Positions 32,739 to 41,459 of a stretch of DNA of 64,000 nt are shown piece after piece. Each line of letters starts with the position of its first letter. The stretch's first letter is position 1. A program made the translations under genes and the position numbers. The notes beneath the pieces are model-generated. The model was not told where the DNA came from. It ran no database searches and was given only the letters and a program-made list of their open reading frames with translations. This DNA is from Aggregatilineales bacterium (GTDB taxonomy: Bacteria > Chloroflexota > Anaerolineae > Aggregatilineales > Phototrophicaceae): assembly GCA_030834905.1 (NCBI GenBank), contig JAUQWZ010000034.1, forward strand, positions 62,001 to 126,000. The letters run 5' to 3'.

Positions 32739-33524
32739 GTGAACGACCAGAACATGCCGCTACCGCCATCTGAAGGCAACGACTCGCCTGCCGCCGAAAT
32801 TCGCTCGCCGATTCGTCCTGCCAAGCCGCACGACGATTTGCGCCCACCGGTCGCAGTATCCGCTGCGCCAGATCCGGTTTCGAACGCTGCGCCACCGGCT
32901 GTTTCAGAGCCAACCGTCGATTCCCCCACCGATCCCAAAGGCGCGCTGAACGTGCTGCGCCGCAAGATGGAAACTATCGCCGACGAGTTCGCTGAAGGTA
33001 AGATTAACCGGGCGCAGTTCAACGCCATGTACAAGCGCTACAGCGAGCAGCGAACGATCATTGAACGCCTGCTTCAGCGCAACCCGGAAACCGACGCCTG
33101 GCGACAGGTGATGAGCACCAAAGGCTATACCTCGTTCCTGCGCTCGCATTTTGAAGCCCAACCGGTCTACTATGCGGTTCATTCGCATCAGGAAGCCAAG
33201 CCAATCATCATGGGCGGCAGCAAACGATCCGACGAAGTCTTTATCGATCCGGTGCTGCGTATGCTCTGGCAGATGCCGAACCGCCCAAAGTCCGGCGTGG
33301 GGCGCAAGGCGATGCAAAATGGCGAATGGCTGATTCTGGTGGTGGGCGAATATGCGCTGACGGCAGTCGTCTTTTCGCTGGAACCATCCATCGCTCAGGC
33401 GCGGCTGGTGCGCGATCTGCACAACGACTTTGAACGCGCCAATCAGGCGGCGCTGGCGCGTAATTGGATCGTCCCCGAACGGATGGTGTTCCCGCAGCGC
33501 GCCCTGGTTGAGGCGAGTCTCTAG
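32739..33524 (+). CDS. Conserved hypothetical protein with Pro-rich N-terminus
   Basis: The 261-residue product starts with GTG. The first 65 residues are Pro/Ala/Ser-rich and disordered in appearance. Residues 70-110 (GALNVLRRKMETIADEFAEGKINRAQFNAMYKRYSEQRTIIERLLQRN) form a helical hairpin reminiscent of SHOCT-like segments, and the remainder (VYYAVHSHQEAKPIIMGGSKRSDEVFIDPVLRMLWQ, NGEWLILVVGEYALTAVVFS) is a globular alpha/beta domain. I do not recognise the family. No membrane segments are present. An AT-rich TATAAA lies at 32694-32699 about 40 nt upstream and may be its -10 box. Confidence 0.7.
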   Translation: MNDQNMPLPPSEGNDSPAAEIRSPIRPAKPHDDLRPPVAVSAAPDPVSNAAPPAVSEPTVDSPTDPKGALNVLRRKMETIADEFAEGKINRAQFNAMYKRYSEQRTIIERLLQRNPETDAWRQVMSTKGYTSFLRSHFEAQPVYYAVHSHQEAKPIIMGGSKRSDEVFIDPVLRMLWQMPNRPKSGVGRKAMQNGEWLILVVGEYALTAVVFSLEPSIAQARLVRDLHNDFERANQAALARNWIVPERMVFPQRALVEASL

Positions 33525-33532
33525 GCGCTCCG

Positions 33533-34447
33533 CTAAACGTGCTGGCGCGGTACCGTTTTCAGACGCGCCATGTTGGTCACGCACACCATCCCTGACGCCG
33601 AAAATGCCAGCACCCCGCGATTATTCACCGACAATGCGCCGACCACAGTCGTGATTGACGGCATACCCACGCCCTGCGGCGCCCGCTTGGCGTCCGCCAG
33701 CAGATCGACGGCGAATCGCTGGTGAGTTGCCGTCAGGTCAGCGCCGTTGTAGATGCGAATAACGCCAGCTTCCATATCCGATATGACCAGCAGCTTGCCA
33801 TCCGGCGAACACGCCAGAACGCCGGGCGTGAAATGCAGCATCAGCCGGTGGCGCGCCTTGCCACCCGGCTCGAACAGCGCGATCTGCTCGCCGTCGGTTG
33901 CGTAGATGGACGCGCCGCTTTTGGAAATGGTCAGTTCCGGCTGAATATCATCACGCAGGTTTAAGCCGCTGTCGAACACGCCGACGCGAACGTGCTGCTG
34001 GTAAATGTGCAGCTTGCCGCTTCGGTCAAGGATCGCCAGCAGCCCCAGCGTTCTATCGAGCGCGATATCGGCAATACGGACATCACTCGCAACATCCAGC
34101 CGCGTCTCTTTACCGTTGGTTTGCAGAAAAAGCTGGTCGTCGCTCTGGCGATACAGCCGCATCCGCCCATCGGAAGTGGTGTACACGGTGGTGCTGCGCC
34201 CGCGAATGTATGGCAGGTGCGCCTTGTTGGGCGCGATCAGGTTTTTGACGTATGCCAGCCAGCGCTCATCCCGGCGATCCTCGACCACCGGCTCATCGAA
34301 TGTCTGCTCGGCAGCGCGCGCGCCCGTCTGAAGATCGAGGTAGATGACCCGGTTTGGCTGAACCCAGACCGCCAGCAGCGATGGTCTTCCGGTCAGGATG
34401 TCGAGCCGGCGGATGGCTCGATCTGAAACCTGTAAGCGCCATGCCAT
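33533..34447 (-). CDS. Cytoplasmic beta-propeller protein (WD40/NHL-like)
   Basis: The 304-residue protein has no signal peptide. Repeated blades include RMRLYRQSDDQLFLQTN, DIALDRTLGLLAILDRSGKLHIYQ, LTISKSGASIYATDGEQIALFEPGG and LACSPDGKLLVISDMEAGVIRIYNG, the pattern of WD40- or NHL-type propellers. The end (LSVNNRGVLAFSASGMVCVTNM) closes the ring. Such folds bind partners rather than catalyse. It starts 2 nt after the stop of the LiaF-like gene, so the propeller, LiaF-like and PspC genes form one operon and may share an envelope-stress role. Confidence 0.7.
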   Translation of the reverse strand: MAWRLQVSDRAIRRLDILTGRPSLLAVWVQPNRVIYLDLQTGARAAEQTFDEPVVEDRRDERWLAYVKNLIAPNKAHLPYIRGRSTTVYTTSDGRMRLYRQSDDQLFLQTNGKETRLDVASDVRIADIALDRTLGLLAILDRSGKLHIYQQHVRVGVFDSGLNLRDDIQPELTISKSGASIYATDGEQIALFEPGGKARHRLMLHFTPGVLACSPDGKLLVISDMEAGVIRIYNGADLTATHQRFAVDLLADAKRAPQGVGMPSITTVVGALSVNNRGVLAFSASGMVCVTNMARLKTVPRQHV

Positions 34448-34449
34448 AA

Positions 34450-35400
34450 CTAGCCCGGCACTTCGATGCGAATAAGCCCGCGCGGAACGGTGAGCGTATA
34501 GCGCACGACCATACTGGCAGTCTCAATCGCGCGCGCTTCCAGCACGTCACCGACCAGATAGTTGTAGATGTTGGCGTCGTACTGCGGCTCGATACCGCTG
34601 CCTTCGCGGTTCAGTTCCAGCCGCGCCGCCACCGCCGAGGGGATGAACAGCGCCAGATTGCCATTGCGCGTGGTCAGCGTTCCCTGCGAGCCTGCCGCAT
34701 CCGACAGCACCGGCTGGTATTCGGGCAGCGTGGCGATGATGTCGCCACTCGTCACCAGGACGTTCATTCGCTCCAGTTCAAGCCCATTCATGTTGAGGAT
34801 GACATCGCCATCGCGCCCGGTGAATTCCACATCCAGCGGCACGTCAGCCGGAATTTCGAGGCGCAGCGCTCCCCGCCCGACCGATTCCAGCGACGGAAAA
34901 CCGCCGGGCTGTACTTCGGTCAGGGTGAGCGTCGCCGAGTTATCGCCCGCCACCGGCTCAAAGACCACATCCACCCGGCTTTCGGCGCTGCCAACAAATT
35001 CACCGCTAATCGCGGCGGTGCTTGAAAGCGAGCGCAGCAGTTCCACGCCGGTCGCCAGCGTCGAGACGCGCAGGCGCAGCAGCGTCACATCGGCGTTCAG
35101 CGGCTGGTCGATGGTCTGACGATAGTCGGTGGCTTGAAGTGAGGCACGCCCGCTGTAGGCGGTAGTCGCCACGCCAGCGACGATCAAGCCGCTGACGATC
35201 AGCGCGATCAGGCTTCCAAACGGCAGCCGATCACGCAGCAAAAATGACAGCCCGGCGAGCACCAGCAGCGCGGGCCAGGAACGGATGATCAAATCGACCA
35301 CGCCATCCGGGATATAGCCGAGGGTGCGCGCCGCCAGCACTGCCGCCAGCGCCAACAGTACCAGCCCCCAGAGCAGGTTGGTTCGCCGTTGAGCTTTCAT
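34450..35400 (-). CDS. LiaF-like membrane protein (DUF5668-type helices plus adhesin-like domain)
   Basis: The 316-residue protein starts with a four-helix LiaI/LiaF-type region (LLWGLVLLALAAVLAARTLGYIPDG, SWPALLVLAGLSFLLRDRLPFGSLIALIVSGLIVAGV). An extracellular beta-helical domain (DVTLLRLRVSTLATGVELLRSLS..., DVPLDVEFTGRDGDVILNMNGLELERMNVLVTSGDIIATLP) resembles the polymer-like 'cell-wall-active antibiotics response' or DUF4097-type domain. LiaF proteins modulate envelope-stress two-component systems in Firmicutes. The ATG overlaps the stop of the PspC gene by 4 bp. No kinase or regulator gene lies nearby. Confidence 0.75.
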   Translation of the reverse strand: MKAQRRTNLLWGLVLLALAAVLAARTLGYIPDGVVDLIIRSWPALLVLAGLSFLLRDRLPFGSLIALIVSGLIVAGVATTAYSGRASLQATDYRQTIDQPLNADVTLLRLRVSTLATGVELLRSLSSTAAISGEFVGSAESRVDVVFEPVAGDNSATLTLTEVQPGGFPSLESVGRGALRLEIPADVPLDVEFTGRDGDVILNMNGLELERMNVLVTSGDIIATLPEYQPVLSDAAGSQGTLTTRNGNLALFIPSAVAARLELNREGSGIEPQYDANIYNYLVGDVLEARAIETASMVVRYTLTVPRGLIRIEVPG

Positions 35401-35762
35401 CCCCGCCCCCCTAGCTGGCGCAAAAAGAAAATCGCGCTCAGGATCAGCAGCGCCCCGGGCCAGAACAGGTCTTCACCGTTCGGCGTTCGCAGCAGCCCTT
35501 GATCGCGCGCAATCCAGGCGGCAGCCGTCAGCGCCAGCAGCACCAGCACGAAGAAGACCGCCAGACCGCGTCCCCGGCGGGCAACCAGCGACTCCTGTGG
35601 CACGACCCACCACAGCACCAGATATGGAAGGGCAAATGCTCCCTGACTCGCCGCCGCCAGCACCCCGAAGATGCCGCGCAGCCACCAGGGATTGAGACGC
35701 AGCGATGCGCCAAGACCGCCGCAAACGCCGCCGAACACCCGGTTCGTAAAACTTCGATACAT
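35397..35762 (-). CDS. PspC domain membrane protein
   Basis: The 121-residue protein begins with the PspC motif YRSFTNRVFGGVCGGLGASLRLNPWWLRGIFGVLA, followed by LPYLVLWWVVPQES. Further helices (GLAVFFVLVLLALTAAAWIA and LFWPGALLILSAIFFLRQL) follow. PspC-domain proteins act in phage-shock-type or envelope-stress responses as membrane sensors. AAGAGAA precedes the start. It is the first gene of the operon with the LiaF-like and propeller genes. Confidence 0.9.
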   Translation of the reverse strand: MYRSFTNRVFGGVCGGLGASLRLNPWWLRGIFGVLAAASQGAFALPYLVLWWVVPQESLVARRGRGLAVFFVLVLLALTAAAWIARDQGLLRTPNGEDLFWPGALLILSAIFFLRQLGGRG

Positions 35763-35871
35763 GGGTTCTCTTCATCAATGCCGGAACGCCCGGACACAGC
35801 GGCGTTTCCAATATAACAGCATCACTATACCGCCTGTGAGGGATTTTAGGCAAGCGTAGCGCGCGTCGAGG

Positions 35872-36240
35872 TCAGCTCAGGCGACCATCGCCTGCTAAAT
35901 GGGCGAGACGGATGCTCATACGGAAGTCGCCAAATTGCAGCTCGTCGCCATTGCGCAGCAGATACGGACGCTGCGGTCTGATGGTGAAGCCGTTAATGCG
36001 CGTTCCGTTGGTGCTGTTAAGGTCTTCAATATAGAGCGCCTCATCCCGATAGGTGAACGCCGCGTGAAGCCGCGACATGCCCAGCGCCGAGGCATCGAAC
36101 GCCGAGAAATCGAGATCCGGCGTTGCGCCCTCATCCGCGCCGCCCCGCCCGATCACCATACGCTCCTTCACGGGGATAGCAACCATGCGGGTCTGCGCGC
36201 CGTCACCAAGTTGCAGAATGAGCCGAGTCGTCGATTCCAT
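35872..36240 (-). CDS. FHA domain protein
   Basis: The 122-residue protein is almost wholly a forkhead-associated domain: MVIGRGG, MSRLHAAFTYRDEALYIEDLNSTNGTRINGFTIRPQRPYLLRNGDELQFGDFRM. The GR, S.xH and NSTNGT motifs for phosphothreonine binding are intact. FHA modules bind phosphorylated partners of Ser/Thr kinases, none of which is encoded here. The start at 36240 (MESTTRL) is the only ATG near the domain; a TTG at 36255 is also possible. Neither has a clear ribosome-binding site. Confidence 0.88.
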   Translation of the reverse strand: MESTTRLILQLGDGAQTRMVAIPVKERMVIGRGGADEGATPDLDFSAFDASALGMSRLHAAFTYRDEALYIEDLNSTNGTRINGFTIRPQRPYLLRNGDELQFGDFRMSIRLAHLAGDGRLS

Positions 36241-36489
36241 AATGTTTGTGTACAAAGCAGAATACCATTTCGTCTGTAAGTAAAGATACTCGAAGTATCG
36301 ATCCCGAGTCCAGCGCCCATTTCAACGCCTGCCGCCGCGCGCTGCCCGACTGACCGGCGAGCCGAAATGCGGCTGTGCCTTCTGTTCATATTTTACATCC
36401 GAACCAGATGAGCGCAGGTTGAGAAATTCGCGCCGCGCCGTCAACCTCCGGTAAAATCGCAGGCGACTATGCAAAGGAGCAGGCTCCGA

Positions 36490-37905
36490 ATGCGAAGGCG
36501 GGTACTGATTATCCTCCTGCTGCTGCTGTGCAGCGCAGGTGTCGTTTCCGCGCGACAGATCCTTCAGGCGGATCAGTGCGTGGTGCCCACCGACGAAACA
36601 GTCGAAGGGAATTTGTTCGCGACCTGCCGCACGCTGGTCGTCGATGGCACCATCACCGGAGATCTGATCGGCGCGGCGGCAACAGCACAAATCAACGGCA
36701 CCGTCGAAGGCAGCGTTTATCTGCTCAGCGGTCAGCTAGATGTTTTTGGCACTATCGGGCAGGACTTGCACTTCGGCGGTCCAATTCTCGTGGTCCATGA
36801 AAACGCCCGTATTGAAGACGGCGATCTGATCGCTATCGCCCTCAGCGCCGTCAGCAGCGTGCCGGTGCCGGGCAGCGTCGTCAGCCTCGGCTATCAGACG
36901 GTCATTGAGGGCGATGTCGGGCGCGAGGTCAATTTCTGGGGAACGTCGCTCACGCTGGACGCAGTCGTCAGCGGGGACGTGGACGCCAGCGTTGGCGATC
37001 CCAATTCCACCGGCGTGGCGGAACTGCGGGCGCTGCTGACGCCGCTGGAGATTGAACTGCGAAACCCGGGGCTGTATGTCACTCAGGATGGCATGATCGA
37101 CGGACAGCTTACCTACGCGGCTCCGGTTGAGGGCGAAATCCTGCCGGAGCTTCCTCGCGACCCCATCTTTAACCAGATGCTGTCGCCAGCCGACCTGACG
37201 ACCATCCCCGAAAGTGAAAGTCTCAGCCGCAGTCTGGCGGCGTATTTTTCCCAGGTGCTGCGCGAAGTCGTCACGCTCAGTCTGGTCGGCTTTCTCGTCC
37301 TGCTGCTCGTCCCGCGCGTGATTCAGGCGCCGCTGCCGACCATGCGCCTGCGGCTGCTGCCCAGCCTCGGCGTGGGGCTGATCACCTTTATCCTCTCATT
37401 CCCGGTCTTTTTCATCATCATCCTGCTCAGCATTGCGCTGGTACTGGTCATTTCGCTGCTCAGGCTGCCCGAACTGACGCTGATCAGCGCCGTGATCATC
37501 GGCGTGATCGATTTCAGCGCTATCGGCTTGTTCTATTTCGTGGCGTTTCTGATCAGCCGCGTCATCGTCGCGCTGGCGTTAGGTCGCTTCATCGTCCGGC
37601 AGCTTCTTGGCGATGACCGGGACAGCCGAATCATCTTCCTCAGCCTGGTGCTTGGCACAGTGGTGCTGTCGCTGGTCGCGTCGCTGCCGTATGTGGGCTG
37701 GCTGATCAGCGCGCTGGCGCTGTTCCTGGGATTAGGGGCAATCCTGACGCTGCTGTACGAAGAACTGGAAAAAACCCGCGCCGCCCGGCAGTTGGTGACC
37801 GTCGAATCGATTGACGGACAGCCGGTTCCGCCGCCGACGGTCGAAGATGCGCCGCGCGAACCCGGTCTGGAAAACCTGCCCGACGGGTTCAAATGGTGGG
37901 ATTGA
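36490..37905 (+). CDS. Bactofilin-like (polymer-forming) domain on a multi-pass membrane protein
   Basis: The 471-residue protein has a signal peptide or helix (VLIILLLLLCSAGVVSA) and a beta-helical part with regular short repeats (GNLFATCRTLVVDGTITGDLIGAAATAQINGTVEGSVYLLSGQLDVFGTIGQDL), as in bactofilin and polymer-forming domains. About six helices follow in the second half (VTLSLVGFLVLLLVPRVI, LGVGLITFILSFPVFFIIILLSIALVLVISLL and so on). The last 60 residues are a cytoplasmic tail. The start at 36490 has AAGGAG 10 nt upstream; an ATG at 36469 lies before that site. Bactofilins are usually cytoplasmic, so display outside the membrane is unusual. The function is unknown. Confidence 0.75.
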   Translation: MRRRVLIILLLLLCSAGVVSARQILQADQCVVPTDETVEGNLFATCRTLVVDGTITGDLIGAAATAQINGTVEGSVYLLSGQLDVFGTIGQDLHFGGPILVVHENARIEDGDLIAIALSAVSSVPVPGSVVSLGYQTVIEGDVGREVNFWGTSLTLDAVVSGDVDASVGDPNSTGVAELRALLTPLEIELRNPGLYVTQDGMIDGQLTYAAPVEGEILPELPRDPIFNQMLSPADLTTIPESESLSRSLAAYFSQVLREVVTLSLVGFLVLLLVPRVIQAPLPTMRLRLLPSLGVGLITFILSFPVFFIIILLSIALVLVISLLRLPELTLISAVIIGVIDFSAIGLFYFVAFLISRVIVALALGRFIVRQLLGDDRDSRIIFLSLVLGTVVLSLVASLPYVGWLISALALFLGLGAILTLLYEELEKTRAARQLVTVESIDGQPVPPPTVEDAPREPGLENLPDGFKWWD

Positions 37906-37984
37906 ACGATCATTGACCGCAGCGGGGTTTCGATTACGTGTATTTTGTGTTGCCGGGGCGCTGGCTCAATTTCTGACTTGGGAA

Positions 37985-38015
37985 TCAAAAACGGGGACTC
38001 GACTGCGTCCCCGTT
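37985..38015 (-). terminator. Intrinsic terminator (minus strand) after the small acidic gene
   Basis: On the minus strand AACGGGGAC (38015-38007) pairs with GTCCCCGTT (37998-37990), 8-nt loop, followed by TTTGATT, with five T in a row overall. It lies between two convergent genes and can serve the minus-strand one. Confidence 0.75.
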
Positions 38016-38038
38016 CTGAAGCCAGCGATAGCGCCGCT

Positions 38039-38386
38039 TCAAAGATCGTCCAGTTCACCCTTATGGAGCGACGCTTCAAAGGCGCGTCCGACCATCAGTA
38101 CATATTCAATCCACCCGACCAGCGCTTCCTCGTCGATATGCTCCAGCACTGACTCCAGCACATCCTCAGGGGAATCGTAGAGAATTTCGGTTGAGAGACA
38201 TGCCATCGCCTGAAGCACCGAATCGCGCGAGGTGGGCGGCTCGTTTTCCATCAGGTTGCGATACCACCGTTCAATGACGGGATGTACCTGCTCGCACGAA
38301 GAGCCGTCGGCAAGTTCACGGTTGGCAAGATCCTGGAATTCGTCCAGCCAGTCAGGCTCACCTGGAATCAGCGGTTCGTTCGACAT
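38039..38386 (-). CDS. Small acidic protein of unknown function
   Basis: The 115-residue product (MSNEPLIPGEPDWLDEFQDLANRELADGSS..., VIERWYRNLMENEPPTSRDSVLQAMACLSTEILYDSPEDVLESVLEHIDEEALVGWIEYVLMV) is alpha-helical, acidic and without membrane segments. I do not recognise a family. The ATG at 38386 is chosen because AAGGG lies 9-10 nt upstream; a GTG at 38392 is also open. It is transcribed alone and has its own terminator. Confidence 0.65.
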   Translation of the reverse strand: MSNEPLIPGEPDWLDEFQDLANRELADGSSCEQVHPVIERWYRNLMENEPPTSRDSVLQAMACLSTEILYDSPEDVLESVLEHIDEEALVGWIEYVLMVGRAFEASLHKGELDDL

Positions 38387-38554
38387 TATCACATGCCCTT
38401 CAGCCCTTTGGACGCCCCTAGTTTAACATGGTCTCACGACTAAACTCAAGGAATTATGCTGCCAGCCGTGTATTATGTGATGGATGCCAGGGTATGCGAA
38501 CCAAGAGGCTCCAGCTATAATCTCTGAGGGTCTTAACAAGGTAGTTTTCTGCGT

Positions 38555-39565
38555 ATGTCTCGAAATCAACGCCTGATCGTAATCGCTGGTATTGTGATCA
38601 GCGCCATCTTCCTCTGGCTCGCCTTTCAGGGGCTGAACCCGGCAGCCGTCTGGTCTTACATTCAACAAGCCGATATCATCCTGCTCATCGCGGCGTCGGT
38701 CTGGTTCTTCGTCTCGGTGTTCTTTATGGCGCTGCGCTGGCAGTACCTGCTCCGGTCGATTCGTCCAGTGTCACTACCGCAGCTCATCCAACTGGTGTGT
38801 ATCGGCTACATGGGCAACAACGTCTATCCGCTGCGCACCGGCGAGATTCTGCGGGTGTACCTGCTTCAGCGCAATCAGGGCGTGCCGTTCGCGCGCGGCA
38901 TGGTGGTCGCCGTCGCCGAGCGCATGTTTGACGGGCTGGTGATGCTGACGTTCATCCTGGTGGCGCTGTCGCTGCTCCACATCGAAAACGCCGCTTTACA
39001 GTCCATCGTCTCGGTCGGCACGCCGGTTTTCCTGATCGCGCTTGCCGTGTTCTTCCTGCTGGCGGCGCGTCCCAACATCCTGCGCCGGATCATCGCACTG
39101 GTGACCAAGCCGCTGCCCGGAAGGCTGAGCGAAATTGCGGCTGGCTTGAGCGAAGACGTGCTGCTAAGCCTGGAAGGCTTCCGCCGCCCTACCGACCTCG
39201 CCGGGACGGTATTGTGGTCATACGTCAGTTGGATTTTACATTCCGGCGTCTACTGGATCGTGGCGCTGGCGTTTGGCTTGCAGCTTGACTTCCCAACCAC
39301 TTTGCTGGTCGTCGGCGCGGTCAATCTGGCGGGACTGATTCCGGCGTCGCCCGGTCAGGTGGGCGTGTTTGAATTTTTCGTCGTCGTCGTGCTGACAGCG
39401 GTCGGGGTGCTCGAAGCGCAGGCAACCGCCTACGCGCTGGTGGTGCATCTGGTCATCTGGCTGCCGGTGACGCTGATCGGCTTCATCCTGCTGGCGCGGC
39501 AGGGACTGACCATCAGCGCCGTCACCCGCGCCCGTGAACTTGAAAATAAGGCAGTGACATCGTGA
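38555..39565 (+). CDS. Flippase-like integral membrane protein (LPG synthase TM / UPF0104 family)
   Basis: The 336-residue protein has about eight helices and the family motifs WQYLLRSI, GYMGNNVYPLRTGEILRVYLLQR and AERMFDGLVML. Near the end it has LIPASPGQVGVFEFFVVVVLTAVGV. Members of this family (the transmembrane part of lysylphosphatidylglycerol synthase and AglD-like proteins) are thought to move or modify lipid-linked molecules. The stop overlaps the next gene by 4 bp (GTGA), so they form an operon. The soluble aminoacyltransferase domain of MprF is absent, so aminoacylation is not expected. Confidence 0.85.
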   Translation: MSRNQRLIVIAGIVISAIFLWLAFQGLNPAAVWSYIQQADIILLIAASVWFFVSVFFMALRWQYLLRSIRPVSLPQLIQLVCIGYMGNNVYPLRTGEILRVYLLQRNQGVPFARGMVVAVAERMFDGLVMLTFILVALSLLHIENAALQSIVSVGTPVFLIALAVFFLLAARPNILRRIIALVTKPLPGRLSEIAAGLSEDVLLSLEGFRRPTDLAGTVLWSYVSWILHSGVYWIVALAFGLQLDFPTTLLVVGAVNLAGLIPASPGQVGVFEFFVVVVLTAVGVLEAQATAYALVVHLVIWLPVTLIGFILLARQGLTISAVTRARELENKAVTS

Positions 39566-40872
39566 AAATAGGCATCATTGGCGCCGGAGTCACCGGCATG
39601 GCTGCCGCCTGGGACCTCATCGCCCAGGGGCACGAAGTCGTTCTGTACGAAGCGGAAGACCGCGTTGGCGGTCTGGCGGGTGGCTTCAAGGATGAGACGT
39701 GGGACTGGGAACTGGAAAAGTTCTATCATCACTGGTTCACCACCGATGCGGAAATCCTCAAACTGACCGAAGAAATGGGCGTGCGCGATAAGGTCATGTT
39801 CCCGCGCCCCAAAACCAGCTACTGGATCGACGGCAGGCTGTATCGATCCGAAATCTCGCCGTCAGCGATCTTTCTGCCGCTGCCGCTGCTGGCAAAGCTG
39901 CGTTTTGGGCTGGCAGGCGTGTTCATGAAGCTGACGCCGTTCTGGAAGCCGCTGGAAAAGATCACCGCCCACGAGTGGATGCTGCGCTACATGGGCAAGC
40001 CCGCCTATGACAAATTCTTTCGCCCGCTGCTGATCGGCAAATTTGGCGACCACTACCAGAAGGTCAATATGGCGTGGATGTGGGCGCGCGTGAAAACCCG
40101 CAGCCTTAAGCTGGGCACGTTCGAGGGCGGCTTTCAGGCATTCCTGAACACGCTGGCGGACGCGATTACGAAGAAGGGCGCGACCATCCACCTGAACACG
40201 CCGATCCAGTCCATCGGGACGCAGGACGGCAAGCCAACGCTGACGATCAACGGCGAAACGCATGTGTTTGACCGCGTGCTGGCGACGACTTCGCCCGGGC
40301 TGCTGCTGCGCCTCGCGCCGGAACTCAAGGCGCAGGAATATGGCAGGAAGATCGGCGAACTCAAGAGCATCGGCGCGCTGTGCGTGGTCATCACGCTCAA
40401 ACACCAACTGCTGACCGACGGCACTTACTGGCTCAACCTGCCCGCCACCAGTCCGAACAAAAACGAAAGCCGCTTTCCGTATCTGGCATTGGTCGAGCAT
40501 ACCAACTGGATGGATCGCTCACACTACAACGGCGACCACATCCTCTACTGCGGCGATTACGTGCCCGCCGACCACGAGTATTTCAAGCTGAGTCCCGACG
40601 AACTCGCCGAGCGATTCATCGCCACGCTGCCCACCTTCAACCCGCAGTTCCAACGCGACTGGATCAAGAAGTACTGGGTCTTCCGCGCGCCCTACGCGCA
40701 GCCGGTGCCCTACGTCAACCACAGCCAGAAGATTCCGCCGCTGGAGACGCCGCTGCCGGGCGTCTACTGGGCGAGCATGAGCCACGTCTACCCGTGGGAT
40801 CGCGGCACCAATTTCGCGGTTGAGTTGGGGCGGCGCGTGGCGAAGCTGATGATCGGATCGGTGGATTCATAA
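39562..40872 (+). CDS. FAD-dependent amine-oxidase-like (protoporphyrinogen oxidase/UDP-galactopyranose mutase-like) oxidoreductase
   Basis: The 436-residue protein starts with GTG inside the preceding stop. Its N-terminus is a dinucleotide-binding fold: KIGIIGAGVTGMAAAWDLIAQGHEVVLYEAEDRVGGLAGGF. The body (FYHHWFTTDAEILKLTEEMG, FRPLLIGKFGDHYQKVNMAWMWARVKTR, FEGGFQAFLNTLADAITKKGATIHLNTPI) resembles NAD(P)-binding flavoproteins often annotated as UDP-galactopyranose-mutase- or HemY-like. The C-terminal WDRGTNFAVELGRRVA closes the FAD site. Together with the flippase-like gene this suggests a lipid- or sugar-related reaction, but the substrate is unknown. Confidence 0.85.
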   Translation: MKIGIIGAGVTGMAAAWDLIAQGHEVVLYEAEDRVGGLAGGFKDETWDWELEKFYHHWFTTDAEILKLTEEMGVRDKVMFPRPKTSYWIDGRLYRSEISPSAIFLPLPLLAKLRFGLAGVFMKLTPFWKPLEKITAHEWMLRYMGKPAYDKFFRPLLIGKFGDHYQKVNMAWMWARVKTRSLKLGTFEGGFQAFLNTLADAITKKGATIHLNTPIQSIGTQDGKPTLTINGETHVFDRVLATTSPGLLLRLAPELKAQEYGRKIGELKSIGALCVVITLKHQLLTDGTYWLNLPATSPNKNESRFPYLALVEHTNWMDRSHYNGDHILYCGDYVPADHEYFKLSPDELAERFIATLPTFNPQFQRDWIKKYWVFRAPYAQPVPYVNHSQKIPPLETPLPGVYWASMSHVYPWDRGTNFAVELGRRVAKLMIGSVDS

Positions 40873-40894
40873 GGTCAGCGAGGCACGCCAGCAG

Positions 40895-41458
40895 GTGATG
40901 ATGAAGATTCGCATCCAGGATCTCACCAGTGAAGATACACGTCTGATCGAGCAGATCGCCGCCATGCTGGTCGAAGGCTTCCGCGAGATGGCTCCTGAGG
41001 CATGGGAAACGCTCGAAGAGGCGCTTGAGGAAGTCCGCGACTCGCTTGTACCCGATCACATCAGCCGGGTCGCGGTGGACGAAAGCGGCGCGGCTGTCGG
41101 CTGGATCGGCGGCATACCGGAATATGAGGGCAACGTCTGGGAACTGCACCCGCTGGTCGTGCGTCCCGATGTACAAGGCAAGGGTATCGGGCGGGCGCTG
41201 GTCGCCGATCTTGAGGAACAGGTCAAGGCGCGCGGCGGTCTGACTCTGACGCTCGGCTCTGACGACATTGCAGGCATGACATCGGTCTATGGCATCGATC
41301 TCTATCCCAATCCACTGGAGCATCTTGTGAACATTCGCAACCTGCGCCGCCATCCATACGAGTTCTACCTCAAATGCGGCTTTTCGTTCACCGGCATCGT
41401 GCCGGACGCCAACGGACGCGGCAAACCTGACCTGTATTTATCAAAACGGATTGTCTGA
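40895..41458 (+). CDS. GNAT acetyltransferase similar to aminoglycoside 6'-N-acetyltransferases
   Basis: The 187-residue protein has a GNAT fold with GWIGGIPEYEGNVWELHPLVVRPDVQGKGIGRALVADLEEQVKARGG (acetyl-CoA loop QGKGIG). It also has a C-terminal block that follows the AAC(6')-I pattern closely: LGSDD, YGIDLYPN, NIRNLRRHPYEFYLKCGFSFTGIVPDANGRGKPDLYLSK. Members of that group transfer acetyl to the 6'-amino group of aminoglycosides, but chromosomal homologues may have other substrates. GTG 40895 or the ATGs at 40898 and 40901 could be the start. Confidence 0.85.
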   Translation: MMMKIRIQDLTSEDTRLIEQIAAMLVEGFREMAPEAWETLEEALEEVRDSLVPDHISRVAVDESGAAVGWIGGIPEYEGNVWELHPLVVRPDVQGKGIGRALVADLEEQVKARGGLTLTLGSDDIAGMTSVYGIDLYPNPLEHLVNIRNLRRHPYEFYLKCGFSFTGIVPDANGRGKPDLYLSKRIV

Positions 41459-41459
41459 A

